In this document: positions 33,272 through 45,340 of the stretch, one piece after another
Numbering within the stretch: position 1 is the stretch's first letter
How the letters are laid out: each line of letters begins with the position of its first letter
Origin: Isoetes taiwanensis
Lineage: Eukaryota > Streptophyta > Lycopodiopsida > Isoetales > Isoetaceae
NCBI GenBank assembly: GCA_021234155.1
Contig: JAJEKV010000041.1
Location: 3,772,829-3,836,828 of the forward strand
Reading direction: 5' to 3'
Length of the DNA stretch: 64,000 nucleotides
Notes under the pieces: generated by a model
Told to the model about the DNA's origin: nothing
Seen by the model: the letters and a program-made list of their open reading frames with translations, nothing else
Databases searched by the model: none
Translations under genes and position numbers: made by a program

Positions 33272-34538
33272 TCTCCACGTCGGCCCGAGGGTCCCTCCTT
33301 CCGATTCGAGAGGCCAAAATGTGGAAGTTGCATCCACATACAAATATTTGGGAGTGGAGTTTCCTTCTACTATGCACTGGGACACATCCATACGGCTACG
33401 AGTGACGGCAGGCTGGAAGGCACTATATGCAATGCAAAACAATAGTCATAGAGCGGAGTTGTATGATTGGGCCCATCGATCCACGCTTTGTTCAAGGTCT
33501 TAGTGGAGCCCGTCCTTTTATACCGGGGGTGGAAGTATGGGGCCCAATAGTATCACTTGCTACTTGGAATGACTTGGAGCGGTGTCGAAAGCCTTCTTAG
33601 TACGAGCACTAGGGGTGAAGTCCACAGTCCCATATCAAATTCTACTACAGAGACGAGGATTCTTGCCTCTTGGAGGGCGGCCCTTGATCGCCACATTGTC
33701 TATTTTCTAAGGTGGTCAATATGGGCGATGCTCGTCTCCCTAAACTAGCTTATATCATGGCAATGGAGCCGCAGGCCCTCAAGGCCTCTTTGGAGGGAAA
33801 AGAGAGCTCAATGGTTGGCTAGATGGAATGTGCGAGAACACAGGTGCATACATGTGCAAGCAGAGGCGATCGCCATAGCTTGAGGCAATATCTTGGCGAT
33901 TGCTTCCTCGGCAAGCTTTGGGATGACAATGCCCTTGAACAGTCAAGACGACACACTACCGGCGCCACATAAATCCCACATTGGAACGAGGCCCGCAATG
34001 CTACCAAGGTACCCACTTGCCCATGAAAAGGCGCGAGACTCATTGCCTCCATTCGCCGCAGGGGCACATCATCTTCGAATTGAGACAGGCGGATGGATTG
34101 GTGAGCCATGCGGGGCGAGGCTCGATCAATCTTTGCCAAATGGGAGTCATTGAGGATGAATCTCATACCCTTCAAAGTTGCCCGGCAGATATGATCAAAT
34201 TCGGACCACGATATCTTTGAGTTGGTCGGGCACGGCCAGCCGTTACATGTGACATTGAGCCACGGCATCCGTGCGGGTCTGGGATCATATCTTCAGGAGG
34301 TTATGGACATGTGAGATCAGCTATGTCCTCGGGCACACACTTGACATGTATATAAACATTGATGTATACTTGTACAGTTTGACAGCATTCTTATTACTGC
34401 CACGGTTTTTCCCTCGAAAACCCTTCGGGGCGGGGGTTTTTTAACCCGGACAGTAATAAGTTTGCCGCGCTCCTTATGGGTCCCATAGGCCGATTGGCCT
34501 CAGTGGACGATAAAAAATCATTCTCATTCTCATTCTCA
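33272..34538 (+). mobile_element. 5'-truncated LINE, 3' part with tail, copy 2
   Basis: Counterpart of the LINE at 20325-21590. YKYLGVEFPSTMHWD is readable in frame here at 33321-33380, a hallmark of LINE reverse transcriptase C-terminal regions. Many small indels relative to copy 1 break the frame in different places. The tail is the same ATTCTC repeat. Confidence 0.75.
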
Positions 34539-35820
34539 ATTTTGTGAGGAGCATACCCTTGACAACTATCTCTTTTGGATTTCCAAATACTGGTTCAAAG
34601 AACGATTGAAGCTCTGGATACTCCAACAATTTTGCTGCCATTACACTCCTCTGATTAAGATGCAATGTTTGAGACTCAGTTTGGATGCATTGTGCAACTT
34701 TAGCAACCCTCTTCATGATCTTCTTTGTTGCATAACCAAATTTGCAAGTGGAATCAGATGCACCTTTTCGAATCTTGGTACCTGCATTCTCATCTACCCC
34801 TGATACTACTACCATTTTTTCAATTTTACTATGAAAGAACAAAAAATAGAAAAATATAATTGAGATTACAAAAAGAAGCATAATATAAAATCCAGTAGTT
34901 ACCTTCAAAACTGCATGCAAGAGAGTTGCACAGATTTTATTGTAAGTAAAGGTTGCACCGAATTTCATGAGAGATTTTGTTGCATGGAATTCCATGAGGG
35001 GAAAAAAATTTCGCGATTTGGCATTTTTCGTAATCAGTCAATCATAATTAAAATCTTCCTCGTTCATTCAAATTTAACACAATTCAAACGCTTAACTAAC
35101 TATTTGGTGATGTGGCAGTTCAAAATTACAATTCGTTCGCTCAAAATTCGTGCATTTTTTTCATAAATTAAGAAGGAATTTGACACATCCTTTCATGTTT
35201 CTCTTCGTATTTACCATTTATTTCACTTGTCTAGTTGTATTTTACAGAGTATAAGGGTATATCAAGTTTTTTGCGTATAATAAGGTGGTTTTGCTTGACC
35301 CTAGGAAAATGTCATATCCAAAATACATATAGTGAATCCTCTGGGCGTATACATCTGTATTACTTTGCGTTAGTACATATGTAAATCCAAAATAGATTCT
35401 TTGGCCACTTATACAATGCCAAAGATTTCCTTTTAAGTAATTGCTACAGTTATACAGTTATAGGCACAGACAAAAGCTCTTAAATGTGGAATTACAGATC
35501 ATAAAGGCATACCTGGAGTGTTTGAATGACCCAACAATTTTCAATATTACATTTACGGCACAAAGGACTCTTCCTCGGAGCTATGGAAAACAAAGTAATG
35601 GATCGTACTAGAAAAGAAATTTAGCCAGAGACTTTCGGAAGCCAAGCTTATCAGATCTGGCTCCGTTCATCGTCATCTGAACTATAGCTACTCGACCAGC
35701 CATCAAAGTCACTTTCCCTTCCATAAAGAATGGCAACACGATGCCAAGTGCTTGCCTTCAAGGCATCCTGATTTTGCAAAATGACTTTTGCCCTAAAATT
35801 CTCTCTCTAATATTCAAGGG

Positions 35821-37152
35821 CCATCAACACTTAGTGATTAAAATGTTACTTTGCTACAATGGCACAGATAGCTGGGGCATGTGATGCTAGTTGGAGACTT
35901 CAACACACGCATTAGAATAGAGAAGTTGACAAAGTTTAACCCCCTGGCTGAGGACATATTACAGCTTCATTCCGGCAGAGGCTTCATGGGCACATACATT
36001 GGATGACAGAGCACATCCAGTCATGCGCTATAATAGGCAGTTGCTTTAGATGTGCATTATCTTTGACTTAGTTATATGCAATGGTCTCACATAGTGGCTA
36101 TCCTGCTCCAGCTTCACTTGTCGACAAGAAAACTAAGAGAGGTGGCAACAATATAGTCGACTACCTACTGGTGGCTAAGCAGGATCTGCACCTTATTACA
36201 CACCTACAGATCGACACAAATAGTAGAGATGAAGAGGTGGATTCAGATCATCAACCCCTCTTCCTTTAGCTAATATGGCAGCCTGTTCATATCCCTTGCC
36301 CAGATACCCTTTGTTTGCAAAGATGCACTTGGACTATGATCACGCAAATTTCTACGTCGAGATGCTAACAGATGAGCTAGAGGAAATCTTGGAGCTTCCC
36401 ACGTTACAGCAATAGGCTGCCCAATTAATCACTGTACTTCTCACTGCAGTCGAGAGATGCTTTGGGAGACCCTGCCCATCGAGTCCCTCACATGTGACAA
36501 GCTTTCCGCAGAACCGGTGGTTTGATGCTGAATGTAAGGAACGTAACTGCTTGCTTCAACTAGTCACTGACCTTGCTTTGCGAGTACAAGAGATCAAACA
36601 ATATCGCACTTTCGTCAAATGCAAGAAGGCCCCAACATTCATGGAGGCATCGGCAAGAACCTCCTTGATCGTCCACAACAAAACATTCGGAGAAGAATAC
36701 CACGTAAGCCTCTGCGACCTCTGGGTGAAACATCTCCCCAAACAATAGGTGCAGACTGCACATTTGCGGCTCTACAATCGCTTAGAATTCAACTTGAGTT
36801 ACCCCCATGATGGTCTCGCCACTAGTAATCGCGCCCGGTTGCTCAAGGCTTGCAAAGATCTCTCCAATGGCAAGGCCAGCAGATCCGGATGGAATCTGGC
36901 GTAGAGTTGTTTAAGTAGGCGTGGCCACATATCGTCCTCCCTCCCCCCTCTTGCCCTCCTCCCAACCGGGCTATTCAATAGGGCACTTCAGAAGGCTTTC
37001 CCCCATAGTGGGCCACCAAGAGAGTAATTCTCTTCTATAAGGCGGAGATCCTCACCGTCCCGAACAACTATCGCCGATCACGGTCATCTTTGTTGTTAAC
37101 ATGGCCGCTCAACTTCCCATTCTCCTACCTCTCCAACAAGGTCCGGCAAGGT
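35821..37152 (+). mobile_element. LINE 5' part: endonuclease and start of reverse transcriptase, copy 2
   Basis: Counterpart of 22849-24180, with the same endonuclease motifs including SDHQP near 36247. The second half (from about 36630) differs from copy 1 by numerous short indels, while the first half is almost the same. Confidence 0.7.
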
Positions 37153-37819
37153 CCACAAGTAAAAAGCATTATATACATTAGCCAAAATGCCAAAAATACT
37201 ACTTAGGATAGCTAACCAAAAAAAATTAACATGTTATTTGTTCAGTAATATGCCAAAGATATTCCCACCCCCACCGTTAAACAAGGGGTAAGAAAGAGCG
37301 AAGGGACAAGTGCTTGCATTAAAACAATGTTATTTTGCCGAGCAAAAATCCCTTTGTAATGCATGTTACAGTCTGCAAAGTCAAGCACTGGTGGGATTCA
37401 AAGGTCACTTCAAGCATCCACTAATCTTAAGTTATATATCATTTTGTAATTTGAGTATATCCATCCATGATGCTTGAACATTCAGTTTTTTTTTACTCAC
37501 ATGAATACAACCATTCATTCATGAATACAACCATTCATTCATGACATGACATGACATCCACTAAGGCTTCCATTTATAAATTAGGGTATTATGTACTATT
37601 TGGTTAACGTGTGTTGTTTGTAACTTACGGATGAATGCCAAGAAAAGCATATGCTATAAGATTTAAGAAATTATGAACATGCTCTTCTAGGGAATAACAT
37701 GCTTCTGTAATGCTTAAGACAATCTTACATTGGGAAAATAACAAAATCAAAATATTAAAATTCTATAAAAGTATGGCCACAAGTAGGTTAAAAGACTTTA
37801 ACCTCATAAGTTACTTTGC

Positions 37820-38528
37820 ATAACTTATTAGGTGATGCTACACCATGATATACCAAATTCGTTTGATGTGAATACTACTATTACGTCATGGAATAGGAGT
37901 GGTGGTTTTCTTTGGAGGTGCAATTTCAAGTTGCAGGGGGCAAGGCACTATAATCAAGAATGATGCAAGGCGCTATAATCAAGAATGATATAAGTAACGG
38001 CTCAACAAAGGATCCCCATTTCTTCAATCCATGTTCAAGTGAGCACATGTATATATATTTGCAGTGTTGCACATATGCATCCATATTGTCAAAGCATGCG
38101 CCAAGTAGTTATCTTGGGTTCTTAGTTATCTTGGGTTCCTTTCACTTCTATGTTATTTAAAGGTAGGTAGGAATTTTCCATCCAGGGACACCACCAAAGG
38201 CCACGAGACAAGTTGTAAGTTGTGTCAACATAGAGATTTTAGTCCATGTCGGTTGAAAATGTAGCCAAGGAAATTTGTGTGTAAATAGAATATGGCATGC
38301 TCCTCTTGTAACATATAAGCTTTTCTAACATAGATGTCTCCAACCTGGCAAAAGAAACACTTCCAAACATAAAGAGACAAAGAATTTAATTATGCCTTCA
38401 TTTATTGGCCCCATTCCACGTGATTTAATAGCTCTGATCTGCCTGGCAGACCTTTAAAAACAAAACAAAAAAAGAATTTTAAATACTTTTAAACACATAG
38501 ATACATTAATAAGATTTGAAATAGGTAT
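37820..38528. other. Unique spacer between the duplication and the NPF gene
   Basis: No gene recognised. There are two small direct duplications: GCAAGGC-CTATAATCAAG near 37942 and 37966, and AGTTATCTTGGGTTC near 38108 and 38125. The 3' UTR of the minus-strand NPF gene should lie here. Confidence 0.5.
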
Positions 38529-40875
38529 CTACACAGAAGCAAGCTCTATGGTCTTTGTCTTCTCATGTTGCTTGGAGGCAGAATCTTCAATACCATTAAC
38601 TGTATAATCTCCTCCTTTGTACCACTTTGCAAGAATAACATAGACCATGAAATTGATAAAGCCAAGGACTGCAAGGAGCCAGTAGAAGTTGCTCAATTTG
38701 CTTTGGTTAATATTGAACCTAGGCAACCATCCTGGATTGGAACCATGCTTGGTTATTCCATTTACAGCAGAAACAATGGCACTGCTTAAGAAGTAGCCTA
38801 GAGAATTAGACACAAACATAAGAGAAGTTGACATGCTGTGCAGGCTCTCAGGAGATTCACCATAGTAGAAATCTAGCAGCCCTGCAAATGTGAAGAGATC
38901 TGCAAGTCCAAAGCAGGAGTATTGCAAACCAATCCAAAACACGCTCATTGGAAGAATTGCCATGGGATTGTTTAGCAGATGATGGCTGGTGGCCACTCTG
39001 ATCCTTTTAGTCTCCACAAGTGCTGCAATTACCATGGTGAAGCATGATAGAAGAAGTCCTAGTCCGATTCTCTGCAAATTTGTGATGCCTCTCTCATGCC
39101 CTGTGATTTTGCGCGCAAATGGCACAAAAAGCCTGTCATAAATTGGAAGCAAAAGGAGGACTGCTAACAATGGGAAGAAACCAACTGAGGCAACTGGAAA
39201 TGTGAAATGATGAGTTAGTTTTCTGTGTAGTGTTTGTGCTTGTTGAATTGAGAAGGTCTGCAGCTGAGCAAGCACACAACTCAGCATTATTGTGGTTGCA
39301 AATATTGGAAGAACTCTAAGCATGCACTTCACTTCTTCCACTTGTTGTATGGTGCATTGTTTCCATGGATTTGTAGGCCCTTTTACTTTGTTTGGATGCG
39401 CCATAAGTGCCTTGTCTAGAAATCTGCAAATGACCAAAACAAAAAACAAGTTTTTTTTTAAGTAACCATGTCATATGTGTCATGTGCAAATGACAATCAC
39501 TACCTTCCAATATGTTAGCAAGTTGCACGTACCTGAATTGGATTTGTTTGCCACAGGATTCCAGCTTCAGATTTCTATTCTTGAAGGAGACCACAAACAC
39601 TTGAGCAAACCTTGTAAGAGGGCTGCCCAAGTGCTGCTTTTTCTTGTAGAGAGGATAGCCACAGATAAGCACTATAAGTGCTAGTCCCATGGAAATGGTG
39701 CATATACCGAAAGACCATGCTCTGCTTATATCTTGTTGAAGATATGCAAACACGGTCACAGCAGGAACTGCTCCAACACATATGCTGAAGTAAAACCAGT
39801 TGAAATATGCAGATATAGATCTTTTTTCTATTGGGTCATGTTCATTGAACTGATCTGCTCCTAAAGACGGCAAATTGGGCTTCACTCCACCCATTCCAAG
39901 GGCCAGGACGTAAAGGGCAACATACATGACCGCTTTCTGGATTTTGTCTGGCGTCTGACATGGTGTAAAGTAGGGAATACATGTAGGAGGATGCAGACTT
40001 GGAATTGCTGCTGATATTACTAGCAAAGTGTAACCCTGCACCATACGAATCAACATTTCAAGTTAATAAGCAGCATACATGTGCCATCATAGGATGGTTC
40101 TGCAATGCATCTTAATATATACCACAATTTCTAATCCTCCAGACAGCATCAGCGTACTGAATCTGCTCGTGTAAGTATCAGAAATGAAGCCTCCAACCAG
40201 AGATAGCAACGCAGCTGTCCCCAGAAAATTCGTGGATATATTGGCAGCTTCTGTGGGTTGGAAATGCATGTAGTTGTAGAGAAAGGTGAAAAGCGTCAGT
40301 TGAACTGTTATTTCGGCAAGATTTTCGAATGCCTGGGTTCCTGAACAAGTCATAGAAACAGTGTCGAGTTAGCAAACATGATTATGCCGTTTAAATTAGC
40401 CCACATATTATCATGACAATCATTTGAAGCAAGATTTGATCCATGTCTGAAAATGATCAAAATACTAGCATTCAAATTAAGAGTGGTGCAATCATTAAAA
40501 TTATATCAGAATGCTTGGAAGAATGCACTAGAAGCACGTATTATGAAATGATCGATATTAGGTTAGTGTAAAATTTTGCCATTGCTGAAGAAACTTGCCA
40601 TAGATGAAGGGCGCAGTCCTCCATCCGTGTTGCAAAGCCTGCAACGCATTTGAATAACATTTTTCGATCAAACAATTCAAAGCAAATCTGAGCTAAATAC
40701 GAGTGAGGTTTTCAAGGGATTACACACCATCTTGGCAAGAACAAGCGGCTGTAGTGCCGGAACTAGAGCTTGAAAAATGTATGAGCATACTTGAGGTTGG
40801 CAAAGGCAAGGAGGCAAGAATCGTGCAAATGGGAATAGAGACAAGAAGAGCTTCCAAAGAGCTGCAGGGGCCCAT
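38529..40875 (-). CDS. NPF (NRT1/PTR) family proton-dependent type transporter, five exons
   Basis: Splicing 40875-40726, 40638-40599, 40340-40123, 40035-39533 and 39423-38529 gives an uninterrupted 601-residue protein, the usual size of plant NPF carriers (12 membrane helices, major facilitator superfamily). Family marks are GGFISDTYTSRF (residues 113-124), GMGGVKPNLPSLGADQF (184-199), FNWFYFSICVG (214-224) and RFLDKALM after the large loop (304-311). NPF proteins carry nitrate, peptides or hormones such as abscisic acid and gibberellin across membranes. Residues 65-70 are TQAFEN where proton-coupled members have ExxE[K/R]; NPF4-type carriers also lack that motif. The N-terminal 50 residues are unusual and exon 1 is the least certain part. 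No frameshift or stop; likely functional. Substrate unknown. Confidence 0.85.
40341..40598 (-). other. Likely GC-AG intron 2 of the NPF gene
   Basis: Exon 2 ends TAT-G before GCAAGT, and exon 3 starts after TTCAG. Joining gives Tyr-Gly-Thr-Gln in frame, as the family requires. The donor is GC instead of GT, with otherwise strong consensus (GCAAGT). Intron 3 (40036-40122) and intron 4 (39424-39532) are ordinary GT-AG. Confidence 0.65.
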
Positions 40876-40979
40876 GATCTTGATCCGGCCAGCTACAAAT
40901 CAATATGGAACCAACAATACACCCATATTAAATATTCAACACCAAATTGTTAATCTTAAGACATTGTTAATATGACTTA

Positions 40980-42290
40980 TTAGTTTTCCTAACGTGGGGC
41001 CAAACATACTTGGCACACACCTTCATGCAGCCCATAATACTATTTACTTTGGCATCACCCATTTGTCTCACTGACTTGGTTTTCTTGATACAACCAAGTT
41101 GCCAAAATGCATAAATATTAATATCACGAACTATGCTCCCATACTGACAATCTGGCCAATCTGCTCCATCCATCTTGCTAACCTGTTAGCTAGAGAAACT
41201 TCTATTCACTCTGTCGCCTCATGACCATAACTAAAATGGATTGGCAAAGGGATCCTTAGATGCTCTAGGTTCAAGATTATTGTTCCAATACTATGAAACA
41301 TTTGCCTCCCCTTTTTTTTTAAGTAGCATGGAATTGACTAGACGATTCTCTTATGGAACTATTTATTTGATAAGATACTTTAACATTGGTGTTGTTCCTC
41401 GATGGACCAATTGGTTCATTTGCATTGTTCACTTTATAGATAAAATAATCGTTGAACTTTTAATCACGAGAAAAATACCTAAATATCCAACTGCCTCCAT
41501 TTTTTAAAGTTATGTTTAGGAGAATTCAATGAGGTGAAGTTGAAACTATCTCATGTTTACATAGGGTAAAGCTATCTCGATAATAAAATTATTTTATCTT
41601 ATTTTTTTCCTGGTTCCCAAACGAGAGATCTCTAACTTTTGCACTCCAATAAATTTTGACATAAAATTTGGAAAATAAGCAGTAGACAAATCACATTATT
41701 CAAGAAAAATGTTCATTGCCCTTGACTGTGAAGTTTTAGATTTTCTTAATAGTTTTTAATACAAATGATTGATATTTTATTGAGGATAAATGAAGGTTGC
41801 CCTCTATCATATTATGCAAGTTACAACGATACAAGACCATGCAAAAACAAGCATGCAAAAGAAGCATCCCTCTCTGCAACCATTACTGGCCATTAAAATG
41901 AAGAAATTCCTCATGTGAATTGATCTCGCTTTCAATTTTGGGACACTAGTACCTCATGAGCTACTCCCATGACTAAAAATATTAATGCTCACCATTTTGA
42001 AGTTTGGATTAAACTTTCTAGCAGCGATTCCAAGTCATCTCTTCTATTATGCCTTCCATGGATTTCATCTTCTATTTTTTGAGTGAAACCCAACTTATGA
42101 AACTGTTATAAAAAAATGCAAAAAAGAATGAAGGAAAATTATGAACATCTATAATTAGAAGAAATAAAGATATAATGCGATATTCGTTGACCATTACTAG
42201 TCCACATGATTTAGGCTCATCTAAGAAATCAATAACATCCTGATCATCAACTTTGATCATAAATTTAAACTATAGATCACATGTATAGTT
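40980..42290. other. No gene recognised
   Basis: AT-rich sequence upstream of the NPF gene. A 68-codon minus-strand ORF at 41173-40967 has no recognised relatives. The NPF promoter should lie just above 40875. Confidence 0.45.
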
Positions 42291-42319
42291 ACTTGATATA
42301 GTATATGCTTTTCGTTTAA

Positions 42320-42480
42320 AATTGAATTGAGTTTTATCGTCTATGAAGACCATAAAGTCAATGGGACCCAATACAAGAAAGAGAATACATCAAATTCATT
42401 ATTGCATAGGATTAAATACCCCCATCCAAAAGGGTTTGCGAGAGAAAAACCTAAACAATAATGCATTCACTGAGAGACTA
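42320..42480 (-). mobile_element. LINE 3' end
   Basis: On the minus strand this resembles the LINE tail at 21.4-21.6 kb: AATGCATTATTG, a hairpin around AAACCCTTTTGGATGGGGG, TTGGGTCCCAT, then GACGATAAAAC and an AATTCAATT tail. It is severely truncated and has no coding part. Confidence 0.55.
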
Positions 42481-42754
42481 GACATCTTTGCATGATTTAT
42501 TTCATCTCCTTTGTCAAGAACCTCTAGGATAAAAGATGATAATATCATTCCTATAGGTGTTTGCAAAAGCAAATGTAGTGGATGATTAGGTGTCCCGAGG
42601 GATTCACCTTTGATCAGCGTACAACCCATGAGAGTTCAACGGAGGGCCGTTTTTTGGACCATTTGCGTACGTATACTTAGGGGTTAGGGGTGTTTTTAGG
42701 TACTAATTTGGAGCAATATCTATACACAACGGGGTCAAATTGCCTTTTAAAATT

Positions 42755-42779
42755 GCGTATACTAAGGGGGATTTTTTGC
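42755..42779 (+). repeat. GCGTATACTAAGGGGG motif
   Basis: GCGTATACTAAGGGGG followed by ATTTTTTGC. Close variants are at 22325 and 35276 (GCGTATAATAAGG) and a looser one near 42667. It may mark ends of a non-autonomous element family. Confidence 0.35.
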
Positions 42780-43137
42780 TACCCTTCGAACGCAGATGCC
42801 ATACCCCCCTTATGTATAAGTGCAACCTCCGGGGTCAACGTATCGCGCTCAATTAGTCGCAAACGTCAGGCAAATTTGGAAAGTATGGCATTAATCTTCA
42901 ATAGCTCCTTTCTGGTAACATTGTCATATCTTATTAGTTACTCATTTTTAGAATTATCTACATTTTTAGAACGCTCTTTTTGGCCCCTTTTTTTTTTTTT
43001 TTTTTGGGCTGCATATGGGGATGAATTTTGGCTTGACTATGAAGCAGTTGTTGCGATAGATCTGTTTTTTGTTTGAAAAATGGGTTGTACAAAATGGCCT
43101 GAACCTCTAGATTGTTCTGCTTCTTTGAAATCAACAT

Positions 43138-43230
43138 AATTCCTGCTTCATTTGGTGAAGCTTTGGGCTTGAAAACATCTGCCTAATTCCTGCTTCATTT
43201 GTTGAAACTTTGGGCTTGAAAACATCTGCC
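43138..43230. repeat. 46-bp tandem duplication
   Basis: AATTCCTGCTTCATTTG to AAAACATCTGCCT occurs twice in direct tandem (from 43138 and 43185), with a few mismatches. No gene across it. Confidence 0.8.
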
Positions 43231-43949
43231 TGACGAAATCTTCTTTTTTCAGCAAGAATAAACCCAAGAACTCTATTTAATTCTTCCTTTGTGAGTGCTC
43301 AGGCAGTATCTAGCTAAATGTATGCAATATAGCATAGCGAAACCAAAATGTGTACTTTCTGGGTTTCTTTGTTTCTACACATTCGACTTGGCTCATCAGA
43401 GTACTGGCAAGGGATATTGATGTTGATGGCTCTTTTGGCTTTGTCTTTAAGGCATTCCATAAATAGAAAGGATTTGCATGCATGTCTTTTGACAGCCTGT
43501 AATTATTCTTGATCCCATTTAAAAGGCAATTAACTTGATGCATCAGAAATTAAGGCGTTAAAAGACTTTACATTGGAACATGCAAACATGTCTATAGCAG
43601 GAATAAATAACCCTAATCTGGTTCAAGAAGTAAGAATAGATCAAGGTCTACTTCCAAATTTATTAGAAAGACATTTGAAGATGAATATACTAGCAAAAAT
43701 ATGGGAGAGGCAAGTAAAAGGATGCTATTACAAATGCACTCGTGGAAGTTGCCAACATAGGAAAGAAGTACACAGATCTTATGATGCATGATCATTCAAG
43801 CCCGATGCTGGGCTAGAGATTTTATCATCAACTACAATATTGCGATAGTCGACTGGTTTACATGAAGATTTAGAAGGCCAATCATGTTTCAAAATGGAAA
43901 CGAGCATCAAGGAAGCTATTACAAATGCAGGCATAGAAGTTGTCTAGTT

Positions 43950-43980
43950 GGGGGGAGGGGGGGGGAGAGGGGAGAGAGAG
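43950..43980 (+). repeat. G-rich tract
   Basis: A run of G blocks separated by single A (GGGGGGAGGGGGGGGG, then AGAGGGGAGAGAGAG). It has quadruplex potential, but it may simply be low-complexity sequence. Confidence 0.6.
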
Positions 43981-44003
43981 ATCTTATGATGAGCAGGTGA
44001 TAC

Positions 44004-44160
44004 AATTGAATTGAATTGAATGGGGTTGTTATCATCCATGAAGACCAACAGACATATGGGACCCAACAACGAGCATAACAGATGTATCATTGTCCAGGAT
44101 TAAAAAACCCTGCCCCGAAGGAGTTTTAAGGGAAAAACCTTAGCAGTAATACACATGTTG
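44004..44160 (-). mobile_element. LINE 3' end
   Basis: Minus strand: TATTACTGCTAAGG, a hairpin (AAACTCCTTCGGGGCAGGGTTTTTTAA in two parts), GGGTCCCATATG, GGATGATAAC, then an AATTC repeat tail at 44004-44020. The order of elements matches the LINE 3' UTR at 21.46-21.59 kb. No coding part remains. Confidence 0.6.
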
Positions 44161-45245
44161 AGAAAATTGTACATTGTTATATGCCATTGGAGTATCGGAG
44201 GACACAACTGAGTGTGCATATCCATCACCTCTTGGTGATATAATCCCAATATCCCCATTGAAGCCATGTGCAACATCACATGGAGTGGCTAGTTAGGCTG
44301 GACCAACTCAGCATAATATACCCTAATAGGTCCAAATGCCGAAAGGTTCTGAAGAGTGCGACACTTGTCCTCAATAAGTCCTAGTTAGCAACACTAACAG
44401 GGTCTATCCTCTCGCACTTCCCAGAGCTATCTATATGTCTCAATTCAGAGCGATGAGCATTAACGGTTATGCCCAAGGACCTGAATTTGGCAAGGAGAAT
44501 CTGCAAAGATAAAACTTAGGACCTCTTTCTTTTATAAAATTTTGTAACTGTTTATGCATAAGTCTCCTGAATTCATAGAAATTATGTCAAATTTTGTTTA
44601 AATTGGAAGTAAATTGGTTAAGTTCCAGTGACCTAGGTCACTCTGCGCTTGGGAGACCCTCTTCCATGTGAAGTAACCCCGTTAGTTCCACAATTTGGGA
44701 GACCCTCTTCCACGTGAAGTAACCCGATTAGTCCAAAATCTTGCTTAAATGTGTTAGATCAATGAGATATAACTTAGTAGATCATCTAGAATTAACTAAA
44801 TTATGCATGTTAGCATCTTATATCAACCAAATAGATCAAAGTTCAACCAAAACGACCTCTCGGGTCACTCCGAATGGAGGCCTTCCTACATTCTCGAAGA
44901 GACCCTTCGCTCCAAATAATACGAGTCGGCCAAAATCTAGGTGTAATTGACATAAAAGTAAAAGAAAAAATGCTAGGTCGAGTAGAATGAAGCTCGCCAT
45001 ATGTGTTAGCATAAAAAATTCTTGAAGTCAAACTTGTCTAAAGGAAGATCAGGTTCACCTGGGTCAGAACGCGCCAGAGGCCTCTTCAAGAAGCTTGGAA
45101 GCCTCAAATGTGCGGAGTAACCCGAGTCATGAGCATTTGACTATTTTTTTGTCCAAAATAAATTCAAAATGTTTGCCATGCACATTCTAGTTATCTGCCA
45201 TGTATTCTATTGACTTATAGCACTCCTTCAATCCATTTAGACCTC

Positions 45246-45340
45246 ATCTAAAAAATAAAAAAAACACCTGCAATAGCAGGAATCGAACCTCCCATCCACA
45301 AAGATGAATCCCCCCCATGCCAACCACTAAGGGCAAGCAT
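45246..45340 (-). mobile_element. tRNA-derived SINE
   Basis: Minus strand: A-box-like TTAGTGGTTGG (plus 45320-45330), then a perfect B box GGTTCGATTCC (plus 45279-45289) about 31 bases later, then a T-rich end. The distance fits a tRNA gene, but the stems do not close well, so it is a SINE head. Confidence 0.65.

Larger units (their letters stand above)
30974..35795 (-). pseudogene. DDE-type transposase-like gene, multi-exon, copy 2
   Basis: Same exon series as copy 1, with the same TAG and TGA codons and the same missing block, so the gene was dead before the duplication. This copy keeps about 25 additional bases at the 5' edge (near 35795-35820) before the upstream LINE piece. The MITE at 31313-31839 interrupts the C-terminal exon. 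The ORF at 32509-32811 extends further here (to KLQMAMN) because one frameshift of copy 1 is absent. Confidence 0.55.
24811..37819. repeat. Tandem ~13.0 kb block, copy 2
   Basis: Copy 2 starts at the TTACTTTGCTAAAGC junction and ends where TTACTTTGC is followed by ATAACTTATTAGG, unrelated to copy 1. Most of it matches copy 1 closely, with scattered substitutions and short indels; the LINE segments differ far more. It contains a 527-bp MITE that copy 1 lacks and one fewer 1-kb composite unit. Confidence 0.9.

Noticed and set aside
42690-43076. 128-codon ORF with a poly-Phe run
   Set aside because: The run comes from a long T tract; no domain, and the region is non-coding debris.
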